Source of the DNA: DASZBX01 sp035943635
GTDB lineage: Bacteria > Actinomycetota > Actinomycetes > Streptomycetales > Catenulisporaceae
NCBI GenBank assembly: GCA_035943635.1
Contig: DASZBX010000031.1
Location: forward strand, 23,910-87,909
DNA: 64,000 nt
Reading direction: 5' to 3'
In this document: piece after piece, positions 54,903 through 63,910 of the stretch
How the letters are laid out: each line of letters starts with the position of its first letter
Position numbering within the stretch: the stretch's first letter is position 1
The notes under the pieces: generated by a model
What the model saw: only the letters and a program-made list of their open reading frames with translations
Database searches by the model: none
What the model was told of the DNA's origin: nothing
Made by a program: the position numbers and the translations under genes

Positions 54903-55192
54903 GTCCGCTGCACCGTCCGCTCCGCTCCACCGGCGCCCGTTCGGCGCCACTCGTCCTGAAGGCGTCCCGGCCGGCCCCGGCGTAACACTTTTTCCGGGCC
55001 GGAAGAAGTGTCACGCCGGGCCGGCCGGGACGCCGCCGCGCCGCATGGTGTGGCCACGGTACCGGCCGTCGGCCGCTACGGGCGGGTCCGAGCACACGGT
55101 GAGCGGCCCGTGACCGGCTGGTTGCGACGAGCACTGATAAGGGAAGGTGTCTGGACGGAGCACACCGTAACTGCGGCGAATGGGGACGACCC

Positions 55193-56704
55193 GTGGCACA
55201 ACGCAAGTCGATCGCGCAGCAACTCCTCGAAGCGCAGCAGCGCAGGGCCAAGGAGAAGGCCGCGCGGGAGAAGGCGGACCGTGAGGCGGCCGAGAAGGCC
55301 GATGCCGCCGCCGCCAAGGAGGCCGCCGCCCAGGCCAGGCAGGCCCAGCGCGCGGCCGAAGAACTGGCCAAGCGCAAGCAGTCCGCCGACGCACGCGCCG
55401 TGGCCCAGGTCATCCGCGACATGAACAGGCGCGACCAGCTGCGCGAGGCAAAAGAGGCCCAGGACGCCGCCCGGGAGGCGCGCGAGAAGGAACGCCAAGC
55501 CCTCGCCGACGCACGCCAGGCCAAACTCCAGGCGGTCGACGAACTCCGCCAGGAGGCCGCCGACCGTACCGATGTCAGCAACAAGAAAATCGACGCCCTG
55601 GGCCGGATCCTGTCGGACCGAGACCGCGATCTGGAGTACCTGCGCGAGCACACCGACGCGGCATTCGAGCACGGAGATGCCGAGGCGTTCGGCGCGAGCG
55701 TCGCGGAAGTGTTGGCCCGGTTGGAGAATCTCCACCGCGCCCGGGTACCCGTGCAGGTGGCCTACACGCCGGACAACCGCCAGCTGACTCTGCGGATCGA
55801 CCTGCCGCGCAAGGAGATGGTCCCGGTGGACCGCGAGTTCCGGTACGTGCCCGCGCGCCGGGAAATCGTGGCCGAGCAACGCAAACCGGCCGAGATCCAG
55901 AAGATCTACCAGGACGCCATCGCCCGCTTCACCCTCTGCGTCGCCGACTACGCGGCCGCGGTCACCTCCCCAGAGCTGGTCGAGAGCATCGCGATCAACG
56001 GCCATGTGCGCACGAAGGACCCGGCCACCGGCCAGCCGGCCAACCCCTGCCTGGTCACCTTCCTCGCCACCCGCGAGATGTTCGCGCAGTTGCTGCTCGA
56101 CGAACCGCGACTGGACCCGGTCAGATGCCTGCACCATCTCAGGGCACGGGTGTCTCCGAACCCGTTCGATCTGGAGGCGGTCACCCCGATCGTCGACTTC
56201 GACCTGCAACGGTTCAAACTGGTCGAGGATGCCGCCGCGCTGACCGGCCTGGACAGCCGGATCGACCTGTTGTCGCTCTCGCCGTACGAGTTCGAGCAGC
56301 TGATCAAGCACCTCTTCGTTGCCATGGGATACAAGTCCTGGCGGACCCAGAACAGCAAGGACGGCGGAATCGACGCCATCGCCTACCGCGAGGACATCGC
56401 GCTCGGCGGCCTGTGCGTGATCCAGGCCAAGCGCTACAAGGACACGGTCCCGGTCGAGGCGGTCCGGGCGATGGGCGGCACGATGATGGAGAAGAAGGCT
56501 TTCGGCATGGTCGTGACCACCTCGTCCTTCGGCCCGGCCAGCCACGCCTACGCGGCCGAGGTCGGCCGCCTGGCCCTGATCGACGGCCGGCACCTCAAGG
56601 CACTGCTGCGCCAGTACCTCGATATGGATGTGCTGATCAGCTTGCCCAAGCTGCCGCCAGGCTGGAAGGCGTCCGACATCGGCCCGGACCAGCCTGGCGC
56701 GTGA
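55193..56704 (+). CDS. Mrr-like restriction endonuclease with N-terminal coiled coil
   Basis: Product of 503 aa from GTG 55193. Residues 1-125 are a very Ala/Lys/Glu-rich coiled coil. A middle domain (about 130-350) is unrecognised. The C-terminal Mrr_cat domain of the PD-(D/E)xK fold has G-G-I-D (D394) and Q-A-K (Q411, K413), with E-F-E-Q-L-I-K-H-L-F before and V-V-T-T-S-S-F after, so the catalytic residues are intact. Mrr-type enzymes cut modified foreign DNA. No methyltransferase or helicase is nearby, which fits a solitary modification-dependent nuclease. The 290 bp upstream, shared with the ECF-fusion gene, hold no other gene. Confidence 0.88.
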   Translation: MAQRKSIAQQLLEAQQRRAKEKAAREKADREAAEKADAAAAKEAAAQARQAQRAAEELAKRKQSADARAVAQVIRDMNRRDQLREAKEAQDAAREAREKERQALADARQAKLQAVDELRQEAADRTDVSNKKIDALGRILSDRDRDLEYLREHTDAAFEHGDAEAFGASVAEVLARLENLHRARVPVQVAYTPDNRQLTLRIDLPRKEMVPVDREFRYVPARREIVAEQRKPAEIQKIYQDAIARFTLCVADYAAAVTSPELVESIAINGHVRTKDPATGQPANPCLVTFLATREMFAQLLLDEPRLDPVRCLHHLRARVSPNPFDLEAVTPIVDFDLQRFKLVEDAAALTGLDSRIDLLSLSPYEFEQLIKHLFVAMGYKSWRTQNSKDGGIDAIAYREDIALGGLCVIQAKRYKDTVPVEAVRAMGGTMMEKKAFGMVVTTSSFGPASHAYAAEVGRLALIDGRHLKALLRQYLDMDVLISLPKLPPGWKASDIGPDQPGA

Positions 56705-56734
56705 AAATCCGGCCAGAGCTTGCCGCCCCGCCCC

Positions 56735-57889
56735 TCACTCCTCCAGGTCGACCCGCATCCCGCCGACCCATACGGCGCCGATGTGCCGGACCGCGTGGAT
56801 GTCCTCGGTCGGGTCCTCGGCCAGCAGCACCAGGTCGGCGCGCTTGCCCGGGGCCACCGCGCCGCGGTCGTGCAGGCCGAAGAACGCCGCCGGCCCGGCC
56901 GTCGCCGCAGTGATCGCCTCGGCCGGGGTCAGCCCGGCGTTGACCAGGAACGCCAGCTCGTAGTGCAACGACACACCGTGCTGCGGGTGGGCCGGGGCGC
57001 CGCCCTCGTTGTTGGCGTCGGTCCCGGCCAGGATCGTCATCCCGGCGGCGTACGCCTCCACCACGCTCTGCCGGCTGTGCGAGAACTCGACCGGCGGCGC
57101 GATCCGCAGCCCGCGCAGCACCCGGAACGGGATCTTGCCCGCGATCGCGGCGGTCGTGTCCCGCATCATCGTGAGCGTGGGGATCAGGACCACGCCGCGG
57201 GCGGCCAGGTCGGCCGTCTCCTCGGCGGTCAGCGCCCGGTTGACCGGGGCGTGGGTGAGCGCGTCCACTCCGCCGTCCGCGGCGAGCTTGGCCGCGGCGG
57301 TGGTGACCACGTGCGCGACCACCTTCAGCCCGGCCCGGTGCCCGGCCGCGACCAGGGCCGCGATGCTCTCCGGGGTAAGCGCGGCGGTCCCGGGCATCTT
57401 CGGGTCCTCGACGATCAGCTTGATGAAGTCGCAGCCGTCCTGCACCCGGTCGGCGACGAACCGGTCCGCGTCCTCGGGCCCGTCGACGGCCGTGGACCGG
57501 TCGAAGCCCATCTTCTTCGTGTGCACGCCGCCGGGCGCGCTCGCCGGGAGCCCGGCCCGGACCAGCCCGGGCAGCCCCGGCAGGTTGCGCAGCTTGTCCA
57601 GGGACTGCAGGTCGCGGGTGGCCATGTCGACCACGGTCGTGATCCCGGCCCGGACGCACTTCTCCAGGTCGGTGCGGGTGTCGATGTGCACGTGTGCGTC
57701 GATGAGGCCGGGCAGGAGCACGCCTCCCGCGCCGTCCACGCGGTCCGCGACGTCAGTGCCGGCTGCTTCGTCGGCACCTTCGTCGCTGATCAGGCCGTCG
57801 CTCAGAACGACGGTGCGGGTTTCGCTGGTGACCGACGCGCCGTCGAAGATCCGCACGTTCTCGATCACGGTGCACTGTGAGCCGTTCAT
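56735..57889 (-). CDS. Metal-dependent amidohydrolase (imidazolonepropionase-like)
   Basis: Product of 384 aa from ATG 57889 (GGGAG upstream). Amidohydrolase-superfamily barrel: H-V-H (H66, H68), candidate bridging K157 in F-I-K-L, H193 (V-A-H), H213 (T-H-A) and D291 (G-T-D-A-N). With a carboxylated-Lys position and two metals it resembles prolidase/dipeptidase-like Xaa-Pro and imidazolonepropionase-related hydrolases. Substrate unknown. Last gene of SnoaL-HIT-amidohydrolase; 23 bp behind the HIT gene. It may open a cyclic amide or lactone in the GntR-controlled pathway. Confidence 0.85.
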   Translation of the reverse strand: MNGSQCTVIENVRIFDGASVTSETRTVVLSDGLISDEGADEAAGTDVADRVDGAGGVLLPGLIDAHVHIDTRTDLEKCVRAGITTVVDMATRDLQSLDKLRNLPGLPGLVRAGLPASAPGGVHTKKMGFDRSTAVDGPEDADRFVADRVQDGCDFIKLIVEDPKMPGTAALTPESIAALVAAGHRAGLKVVAHVVTTAAAKLAADGGVDALTHAPVNRALTAEETADLAARGVVLIPTLTMMRDTTAAIAGKIPFRVLRGLRIAPPVEFSHSRQSVVEAYAAGMTILAGTDANNEGGAPAHPQHGVSLHYELAFLVNAGLTPAEAITAATAGPAAFFGLHDRGAVAPGKRADLVLLAEDPTEDIHAVRHIGAVWVGGMRVDLEE

Positions 57890-57912
57890 GGTGCGGTCTC
57901 CCTTGTCCAGGG

Positions 57913-58371
57913 TCAGCTGACGTCGGCGGTCTGGGCGCGGCGCAGGTACGCGGCGCGCACGTGCGGCACGAGCTTGGCGGCCACCTCGAGGTTGGCGTGG
58001 TCGGTGCGCAACTTGAGGATGTTGCCGGACCGCAGGTGCGGCGGCACGTCCTCGCCGCGGGCCGCGATCAGGGCGTGGAAGTGGGTGTAGTTCTCGCCGA
58101 AGACCATCAGGTAGGTCGCCGGCGCGCCGGTGGCGTCGCCGACCGCGCCGACCAGGTCACGGGCGCGACGGCCGAAGCTGGCCAGCTCGTCGTCGCTCAG
58201 ACCGGTCATCCGCTCGGCGTGCCGGCGGGCGCGCAGGATGAACCAGCCCGGCACGTGGTAGCCGGGGACGATCTCGGCCGCCCACAACTCGTCTCGGAAC
58301 GCCACGGCGCTCTCGTCGACCTGCTCCATGGTGCACAGCAGGCAGTCGTCGGCCGTCTTCTGGTCGGACAC
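57913..58371 (-). CDS. HIT-like protein with modified triad
   Basis: Product of 152 aa from GTG 58371 (GAGGAG upstream). C-x-x-C (10-13) at the N-terminus as in zinc-binding HIT proteins, a core G-Y-H-V-P-G-W-F-I-L-R-A-R-R-H-A-E, and T-H-F-H-A-L-I (96-102). HIT hydrolases carry H-x-H-x-H; here the third His position is Leu101, so catalysis by the usual mechanism is doubtful. It could be a nucleotide-binding or diverged phosphodiester enzyme. Between the SnoaL-like gene (206 bp upstream) and the amidohydrolase. Confidence 0.8.
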   Translation of the reverse strand: MSDQKTADDCLLCTMEQVDESAVAFRDELWAAEIVPGYHVPGWFILRARRHAERMTGLSDDELASFGRRARDLVGAVGDATGAPATYLMVFGENYTHFHALIAARGEDVPPHLRSGNILKLRTDHANLEVAAKLVPHVRAAYLRRAQTADVS

Positions 58372-58577
58372 TGGTCAGCTCCTCGGGTCTCCCGGGCGGC
58401 GGGTAGGTCGGCCGGGCTGGGCGGGATGGGCCGGGCGGGCGGGGATCGGCGTTCGGCCGCGGTGGCCGCGCGCCGCCGGCGGGGTGCACCTGCGGTCGCG
58501 ACGGCTGCCGCGGGGACCGCGGGGGTTTCTCGGGGCTGTTTCGGAGGTGCTTCGGCGCGCTTCGGGCCCGAGCAGTC

Positions 58578-59063
58578 TCAGGCGAAGACCTCTACGTGGG
58601 CCCCGGCCGGGATGTCGTCGTTCACCCGCAGCTTGTCGTTGATGTCGCGCCAGATCTCGTAGCCGTTCTCCCGGCAGATCTTGCCGTCGCGGCACTGGAA
58701 GGTGTGCAGCAGGCGGACGCTGACCGTGGTCCCGGGCGGGTACGGGCAGTTGGTGAAACCGTCGCCGGTGATCGTCCACTCGAAGATGCTGTCGTCGAAG
58801 ACCCACTCCTCGGTGGCGAACCGGTAGAGGTTGGTGATCTTGTGGATGTTCATCGAGCCGAAGATCTTCAGGTACTCGGCCTTCACGTCGGCCACGTTGC
58901 GGTGCACCAGCCCGCGGGCCGGCACCTCCCAGACGATGTCCTCGGTGTAGACCGACACGGCCAGGTCGATGGTCTCGGCGGTCTCGTTGTGGAAATGCAC
59001 CTCCACCGACTCGAGGTTGCGGGCGATGATCTCTTCCCGGGTCAGTTCGGCTGGGGTGGTCAC
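58578..59063 (-). CDS. SnoaL/NTF2-like protein
   Basis: Product of 161 aa from GTG 59063 after AAGGAGGAG. An NTF2-like cone: N-terminal helices (R-E-E-I-I-A-R-N-L-E-S-V-E), Y-T-E-D-I-V-W-E-V-P, then a curved sheet (W-V-F-D-D-S-I-F-E-W-T-I-T-G-D-G-F, V-S-V-R-L-L-H-T-F-Q-C-R-D-G-K-I). Members are hydratases, isomerases or cyclases acting on small hydrophobic substrates. The TATGTGATCAC operator lies about 45 bp before its start, so it leads the GntR-controlled minus-strand operon. Confidence 0.82.
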   Translation of the reverse strand: MTTPAELTREEIIARNLESVEVHFHNETAETIDLAVSVYTEDIVWEVPARGLVHRNVADVKAEYLKIFGSMNIHKITNLYRFATEEWVFDDSIFEWTITGDGFTNCPYPPGTTVSVRLLHTFQCRDGKICRENGYEIWRDINDKLRVNDDIPAGAHVEVFA

Positions 59064-59103
59064 GGGATCTCCTCCTTGTCGTAGCCTGCGCCGAGGCTAC
59101 CTG

Positions 59104-59123
59104 ATATATGTGATCACGAATAT
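59104..59123. promoter_or_regulatory. GntR-type operator, SnoaL promoter
   Basis: The palindromic core GTGATCAC (59110-59117) lies within ATATATGTGATCACGAATAT, 41-60 bp upstream of the SnoaL-like start. The core and its ATAT flank recur at 59231-59250 and 63257-63275. The T-x-G-T-G-x-x-C-A-C shape suits a FadR-family (GntR) regulator such as the one encoded at 59613. Confidence 0.7.
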
Positions 59124-59230
59124 GCTTTGCGGCTCACGGGCACGGAGCGGGCGGACGCCGGGCGAGCGGGGGCGAGCGTCGGCCGGGTTTCCGCGCGGTT
59201 TCCGCCGCGTTGTGGCCTGCCGCGAGACTA

Positions 59231-59250
59231 CTTGAGATATGTGATCACGG
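59231..59250. promoter_or_regulatory. Second GntR-type operator, 5' of the regulator
   Basis: CTTGAGATATGTGATCACGG, core GTGATCAC at 59241-59248, 131 bp from the first site. The two sites share flanks (C-T-A-C-C/T-T-G-A), so one may be a duplicate of the other. Confidence 0.65.
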
Positions 59251-59612
59251 CAATGGTTTCAGGTGGGCGAACCTGACTCGGCCCTACCAACCCCCAAACC
59301 CCTCCATCACCTAGCCCTGAACAGAGAATATACCCCTAGCGCCGCAGCACCCACACTCCCAGCCTGCAACGGCGCCGCAGACCCTGACTCCCCATTACCC
59401 GCTATTCTTTATCACATATCACCGCCGACGCTTTTAGCAACGGCCGCCGATCCCCCTTCGACCGACCCGCGGAGCCTCATGAAGATCCGCAAAACCCGGC
59501 CACACGCCCTCCATCGCAAGATCGGCCGCCTCATCCTCTCGACTGGTGGCACGCCCCTGTCACACACTTGACCCCTCGGCCCCGGTATAATTGATGACAG
59601 TCAGGTGGCCGG
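59251..59612. promoter_or_regulatory. Non-coding leader of the GntR gene
   Basis: No gene is supported. The region is pyrimidine-rich on the plus strand with lower G+C than its surroundings. A consensus -10 hexamer TATAAT at 59586-59591 lies 22 bp before the GntR ATG; no -35 hexamer at 16-18 bp is convincing (TTGACC at 59568 is only 12 bp away). Confidence 0.45.
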
Positions 59613-60335
59613 ATGGAAAGCGAGGCATTGGTGAAGTCGTCGGCTCCCGCGGTGGTCCGCCCGATCGAGTCCCGGTCCGTCTCCGACCAGGTGATGACCG
59701 AACTGCGCCGGTCCATCCTGTCCGGTGACCTCGCCCCGGGCCGCGAGTTCTCGCTGCGCGAACTGGCCGAGATGCTCCAGGTCAGCATAATCCCCGTCCG
59801 GGAGGCGCTGCGCAGCCTGGAGAACCAGGGCCTGGTCCAGATGCGCCCGGGCCGCAGCGCCTTCGTCGCCCCGCTGGACCTGGACGAACTGCAGAGCATC
59901 TACCGCCTGCGCCGCCGGCTCGAACCGGAGCTGGCGCAACGTTCCTGCCGCCTGCTCTCCGACGCCGCGCTGGACCACCTGGAGATGCAGGCCCTGGGCT
60001 TCGGCGCCGAGCAGCTGACCATGAACGAGATCTACGACTCGCACCACGAGTTCCACCTCGCCCTGCTCGCCCCCGCGGCGACGTCCTGGGACATCCGCAT
60101 CCTGTCCACGCTGTGGCGGGCGTCGGAGCGGTACATCCGGATCGGCTGGGGCAAGCTGGACCCCGACCCGCACGAGCACCACCGCCGCGAGAAGCACCAC
60201 ATGGAGCTGCTCGCCGCGTTCCGGCAGCGCGACCCGGAGATCGCGGCCGGGGCGGTTTACCAGCACCTGTCGCGGAACGAGGAGACGGCGCTGCTCGCGC
60301 TGGACGCCACCGACACGTCAGCGGCGGCCGGCTGA
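59613..60335 (+). CDS. GntR-family regulator (FadR/FCD subfamily)
   Basis: Product of 240 aa from ATG 59613; GTG 59631 with GAGG five bases before it is an equally good start. Winged helix about 22-90 (D-Q-V-M-T-E-L-R-R-S-I-L-S-G-D-L-A-P-G, then S-I-I-P-V-R-E-A-L-R-S-L-E-N-Q-G-L-V). The helical FCD ligand domain has a metal-binding pattern D-x-x-x-H (D-S-H-H-E-F-H), later H-H-x-E and a C-terminal H. Likely binds a carboxylate and controls the flanking genes through the ATATGTGATCAC sites. Confidence 0.9.
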   Translation: MESEALVKSSAPAVVRPIESRSVSDQVMTELRRSILSGDLAPGREFSLRELAEMLQVSIIPVREALRSLENQGLVQMRPGRSAFVAPLDLDELQSIYRLRRRLEPELAQRSCRLLSDAALDHLEMQALGFGAEQLTMNEIYDSHHEFHLALLAPAATSWDIRILSTLWRASERYIRIGWGKLDPDPHEHHRREKHHMELLAAFRQRDPEIAAGAVYQHLSRNEETALLALDATDTSAAAG

Positions 60336-60404
60336 CCAAGCCTGACCGCCGCTTTTCGTCCTTCTGGCTCTTCCGCCGAGCTGTCCAGCCGCCCGACTAT
60401 CCGG

Positions 60405-62213
60405 CTACCCGCCGATCGCCACAGCCGGGACCGGGGCTGAGGCCGGGCCGCTATGGTCCCCGCTGGCGCCGCGAATGCGATCGAGCAGATCGGCAACGTC
60501 CGCAGACGCCGCCTCCCCCGCCCACGCGACGTACTGATCGGGCCGCACGAGGACGAGCGTCGGCCCAGCCAACTCCCGCTCCGCACGGTTTTCTTCCAGC
60601 TCAGCCACCGTCAACGGCACGGACCGAGCATCAGCCGCCGCCTTCCACGCGGAGATCTCCGCCCGCAGTCCTGCTGCCGATGCGCTGGCTCCGCCGCTCA
60701 GGACCAAGAGCGTCATCCCCTCACCCAAAGCGTCATACAACGACCGCCCATCAGCGAGCCACCGATGCGGCAACAACGCGCCCACCCGGATCTCGCTCGC
60801 ATTCCCACTCCCACTCCCACGTTCCGCAGCCGCGCCACAAGCTTCCGCCCCCTCCCCCGGGACGATCACCGGCGAATTCGAGATCTCGATCCCCAACACC
60901 AGCTCCAGCGAGTGGAACTCCTGCCGTTTGACCTCCTGGATCCGCACTCCCGCCGCATGACGGGCCTGCTCGCCCGCCTCGTCGTCCTCGTCCAGGTTGT
61001 CGGCCAGCAACTCGGCCGACGTCACCGCCAGATTCGCCGCCGCCTCCGCGATCACCTGCTCCTGGATCGGCCGCCGCTCGACCTCGTAGCTGTCCAGCAA
61101 CGACGACCCACCCCAGCCGTCGAGTACCGCGGCCAGCTTCCAGCCCAGGTCGACCGCGTCGCCGAGCCCGGTGTTCAGCCCGTGCCCGCCGAACGGCGGG
61201 TTCAGGTGCGCCGCATCGCCGGCCAGGAACACCCGGCCGCGGTGCATCCGGTCCACGATCTGCATCCGCGCCGTCCACGAGTCCGTGGACTCCACCGTCG
61301 CCCCGGCCGCGACACCCGCCGCCGCGTCGATCAGCCGCTGCCCTTCCCGCTCGCCGGTCTCCCGGTCCACGCCGAACGCGATGATCCACCACATGTCCGT
61401 CTGATCCAGCGGCCCGGCCAGCGCGGGCGCGACCGAGTTGATGATCCAATAGTGCACCGCCGGACCGTGCCCGACGTGTTCCCACAGGCCAGGCGCCCGG
61501 AACACCATGCCGAAGTTCGGCCGCAACGCATGGTCGCCGCTGTACGACGACCCGATCAGCTCGCGGACCGTACTACGCGGCCCGTCGCACCCGATCACGT
61601 ACTCGGCCGCGATCGTCGACGTGGCACCGGCCGCGTCGGTCACCGTCACCCGGGCGCCGTCGTCGTCCTGCTCCAGCCCGGTGACCGTCACGCCGGGAGC
61701 GAACGTGCACGTGCCGAGCTCGTCGACCGCGTCGCGCAGCAGTTCCTCCAGCACGTATTGCGGCACCTGCTGCCCGAGTTCCGGGAACCGGTCACCTTCG
61801 TGCACCAGCCCGAGCACGCCGGTGAAACGGGACAGCTCGCGCCCGGCCAGCGACGTGCAGAACACCACGTCCTGGGTCCAGTCGGTCGGCAGCGGCGCCA
61901 ACGCCCGGAGCCGGTCGGCCAGCTGCCAGCGCCGCATGTGGTGCATCGACCGGACGTTGATCGTCTTGCAGCGTGGCCGCGCATGCGACACCACAACCCG
62001 CGGCTCGGCCACCACGCACCGGATCCCACGCCGCCCCAACTCGACCGCCGTAGCCAGCCCGACCGGGCCGCCGCCTGCGATGAATACCTGCGTCTTCGCA
62101 GGCAGATCGGTTGCCCGTACCGCGCTGCGTACCGTCACAGGCGCGTTCGCAGGCGCGTCCACAGGCGTATTCACGGACGCGTTCACGGCCGCACTCTTCG
62201 CACTAGATGCCAT
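60405..62213 (-). CDS. Class A FAD-dependent aromatic monooxygenase
   Basis: Product of 602 aa from ATG 62213 (GGGGAAAG upstream). After an Ala/Val/Pro-rich leader of about 40 residues comes the FAD loop G-G-G-P-V-G-L-A, then G-C-D-G-P-R-S-T-V-R (the D-G motif for FAD/NADPH) and G-D-A-A-H-L-N-P-P-F-G-G-H-G-L-N-T-G-L-G-D. The C-terminal thioredoxin-like domain is present as in phenol hydroxylase/MhpA relatives. It hydroxylates an aromatic or polyketide-like ring. It lies 64 bp behind the alpha/beta hydrolase on the same strand, so it is probably in the operon driven from the operator at 63264. Confidence 0.9.
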   Translation of the reverse strand: MASSAKSAAVNASVNTPVDAPANAPVTVRSAVRATDLPAKTQVFIAGGGPVGLATAVELGRRGIRCVVAEPRVVVSHARPRCKTINVRSMHHMRRWQLADRLRALAPLPTDWTQDVVFCTSLAGRELSRFTGVLGLVHEGDRFPELGQQVPQYVLEELLRDAVDELGTCTFAPGVTVTGLEQDDDGARVTVTDAAGATSTIAAEYVIGCDGPRSTVRELIGSSYSGDHALRPNFGMVFRAPGLWEHVGHGPAVHYWIINSVAPALAGPLDQTDMWWIIAFGVDRETGEREGQRLIDAAAGVAAGATVESTDSWTARMQIVDRMHRGRVFLAGDAAHLNPPFGGHGLNTGLGDAVDLGWKLAAVLDGWGGSSLLDSYEVERRPIQEQVIAEAAANLAVTSAELLADNLDEDDEAGEQARHAAGVRIQEVKRQEFHSLELVLGIEISNSPVIVPGEGAEACGAAAERGSGSGNASEIRVGALLPHRWLADGRSLYDALGEGMTLLVLSGGASASAAGLRAEISAWKAAADARSVPLTVAELEENRAERELAGPTLVLVRPDQYVAWAGEAASADVADLLDRIRGASGDHSGPASAPVPAVAIGG

Positions 62214-62277
62214 CACTTTCCCCACAACCGGGCCACACGCACCACTACCTGACCGCCATCGCTACCGAACCGCATCG

Positions 62278-63177
62278 CTACTTGGCCGAGTCCTGGCGCT
62301 GCCACACTGCGCATTCCTCCACGAACGCCAACTGCCGCAGGTGCAGCGCGTGGCCGAGCGTGTGGTGGTCGATGCTGTGCCCGGTCCAGCGGGCCACGCT
62401 CGCGTCCACGAACGGCGTCGAGGTCAGCATCTTCGCGAACTGCGCCACGTTCGCCGGGTCGCTGTCCCACAACGCGTCGAACTCCGCGAGCGCGTTGTGC
62501 ACCGGCACTGTGATCTTATCGGCCAAACCCGAAAGGTGCTGGTCGGGCCACTGCGGGGCCTGGATCAACTCACGCACCGGAACCGGCGCGTACGACTCGT
62601 GCGCCGAGTCGACCCCGGCAGCGCTGTGCGTGAAAGCCGGGCCGAACATGACCTGATCCCGCTGGTCGTAAGGCAGATCGACGGTCGCATCGGGCGGAAG
62701 AGTCGCCAACGCGTGAGCCGCGCCGTCCGCCCGGATGACCGCGCCCATCCCGGTCACGGACACGCCCGCAAGCCGGAAGTCCTTCTCTCCCGCGGCCACC
62801 ATGAGCACGATCATCCCGCCGATCGAGTGCCCGACCATGAACACGCTTTCGGCCTCATACTGCTTCGCCACCTGTGCTATCACATCGGATAGGATCTGCG
62901 CGTGCCGGTCAAAGGTGTTCTCCGCCGGAGCCAGGGCAGAGCTCGCGCCGTACCCCGGCCGGTCGAAGCTGACCACCGAGTAGCCCTGGGCCGCCGCCAC
63001 GTCCATGAACGACCCTGCGCCCGACCCGTCCACGTCGAAGTACCGTCCGGTGTACGTGCCGCCGTGCAACGCTACGATCAGCGGCTTTCCGGCGGCGGCG
63101 GTGGAAGGACCCGCAGTCATCCCGGCGACAGCACACCCGCCGGCCTGAAACGCGACGCTGCCTCGTTGCTCCGTCAT
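62278..63177 (-). CDS. Alpha/beta hydrolase of the GntR cluster
   Basis: Product of 299 aa from ATG 63177 (AAGGAG upstream). Oxyanion region L-H-G-G-T-Y-T-G, then D-R-P-G-Y-G-A-S and nucleophile elbow G-H-S-I-G-G (116-121, Ser118); the candidate acid is in A-E-F-D-A-L-W-D and the His in S-I-D-H-H-T-L-G. No signal peptide. It may hydrolyse a ring-cleavage product or ester made by the neighbouring monooxygenase. First gene of its operon, 87 bp downstream of a GTGATCAC operator. Confidence 0.87.
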   Translation of the reverse strand: MTEQRGSVAFQAGGCAVAGMTAGPSTAAAGKPLIVALHGGTYTGRYFDVDGSGAGSFMDVAAAQGYSVVSFDRPGYGASSALAPAENTFDRHAQILSDVIAQVAKQYEAESVFMVGHSIGGMIVLMVAAGEKDFRLAGVSVTGMGAVIRADGAAHALATLPPDATVDLPYDQRDQVMFGPAFTHSAAGVDSAHESYAPVPVRELIQAPQWPDQHLSGLADKITVPVHNALAEFDALWDSDPANVAQFAKMLTSTPFVDASVARWTGHSIDHHTLGHALHLRQLAFVEECAVWQRQDSAK

Positions 63178-63256
63178 CTTCTGCTCCTTCAGGCGTCGTT
63201 GATTGGTCGGCACGACGGACCTCACTGCGAGCGGCGCACCTGGCGCCACCTTAAAT

Positions 63257-63275
63257 GTTATATGTGATCACAACA
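63257..63275. promoter_or_regulatory. Third GntR-type operator, hydrolase promoter
   Basis: GTTATATGTGATCACAACA with core GTGATCAC at 63264-63271, the same motif as before the SnoaL-like gene 4.1 kb away. It ties the hydrolase-monooxygenase operon to the same regulator. Confidence 0.7.
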
Positions 63276-63880
63276 AGGGGTGCGGGCGGGCTGGTCGCGA
63301 TATTAATGGGCGGGGTGCGCCTGGATTCGGTTGGTTGCGGGGGCCGGGGTGGGTTGTGAGCGAGCTGGGGGCAATGCTCTGGGTTGGAGGCCGGGCTGGC
63401 GGCGCGGAGGGGATGGCTGGTTGCGCCGCCTGGCTTGTCTTGCGGCTACTGCTGTGCCTCCGGCGGGCCAGGAACCCCCAAGGATCCCCATGGACCGGTC
63501 TTTTTGGGTGGTGGGTTACCTTTTGGGTGTGTCGGATCGGGCTCCTCGGCGCCCCAGTCGGCCCGGAGCCTGCCACATCGGACAGGCCCAATCAACTCCC
63601 GGGCTGCATGCTTTGGGCTTTCTGCTCGCCTCGGCTGAGCTCGAGTACGGGAGTTGACAGGACCTGCCCGGCGCGGCAGCCTACGAACCGCCTGGGCCAC
63701 CGAGGATCCCGATCCGACACAGCCCCTCCTGTGCGCGAGAGCCGCGCAGACCCCTTTTAACTACCGCAGCAGCCAGGCGAACCATACAGCTGATACGGCG
63801 GATGTCGTTGCGCTAGGCAAGTGCTCGCACGAGCATGTTGCTTCGGCGGCTTGGCACATGCGGCAGGCGACAGTTGACTG
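63276..63880. other. Non-coding region with long-loop inverted repeat
   Basis: No gene is supported: the open frames here lack ribosome sites and coding-like composition, and the G+C is lower. TCAACTCCCG (63592-63601) and CGGGAGTTGA (63648-63657) are a perfect 10-bp inverted repeat enclosing 46 nt; whether this is an RNA structure, an operator pair or chance cannot be decided. Confidence 0.45.
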
Positions 63881-63910
63881 ATGCGCCGCGGGCCACTCAC
63901 TACCATTGAA

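Noticed and set aside
59401..59430. Fourth GntR operator (TATCACATATCACC)
   Set aside because: It contains only half-sites in tandem and lacks the GTGATCAC core.
63203..63760. Possible 185-aa protein after the last hydrolase
   Set aside because: No ribosome site, Trp/Gly-rich low-complexity translation, overlaps the operator and lies in lower-G+C DNA; treated as non-coding.
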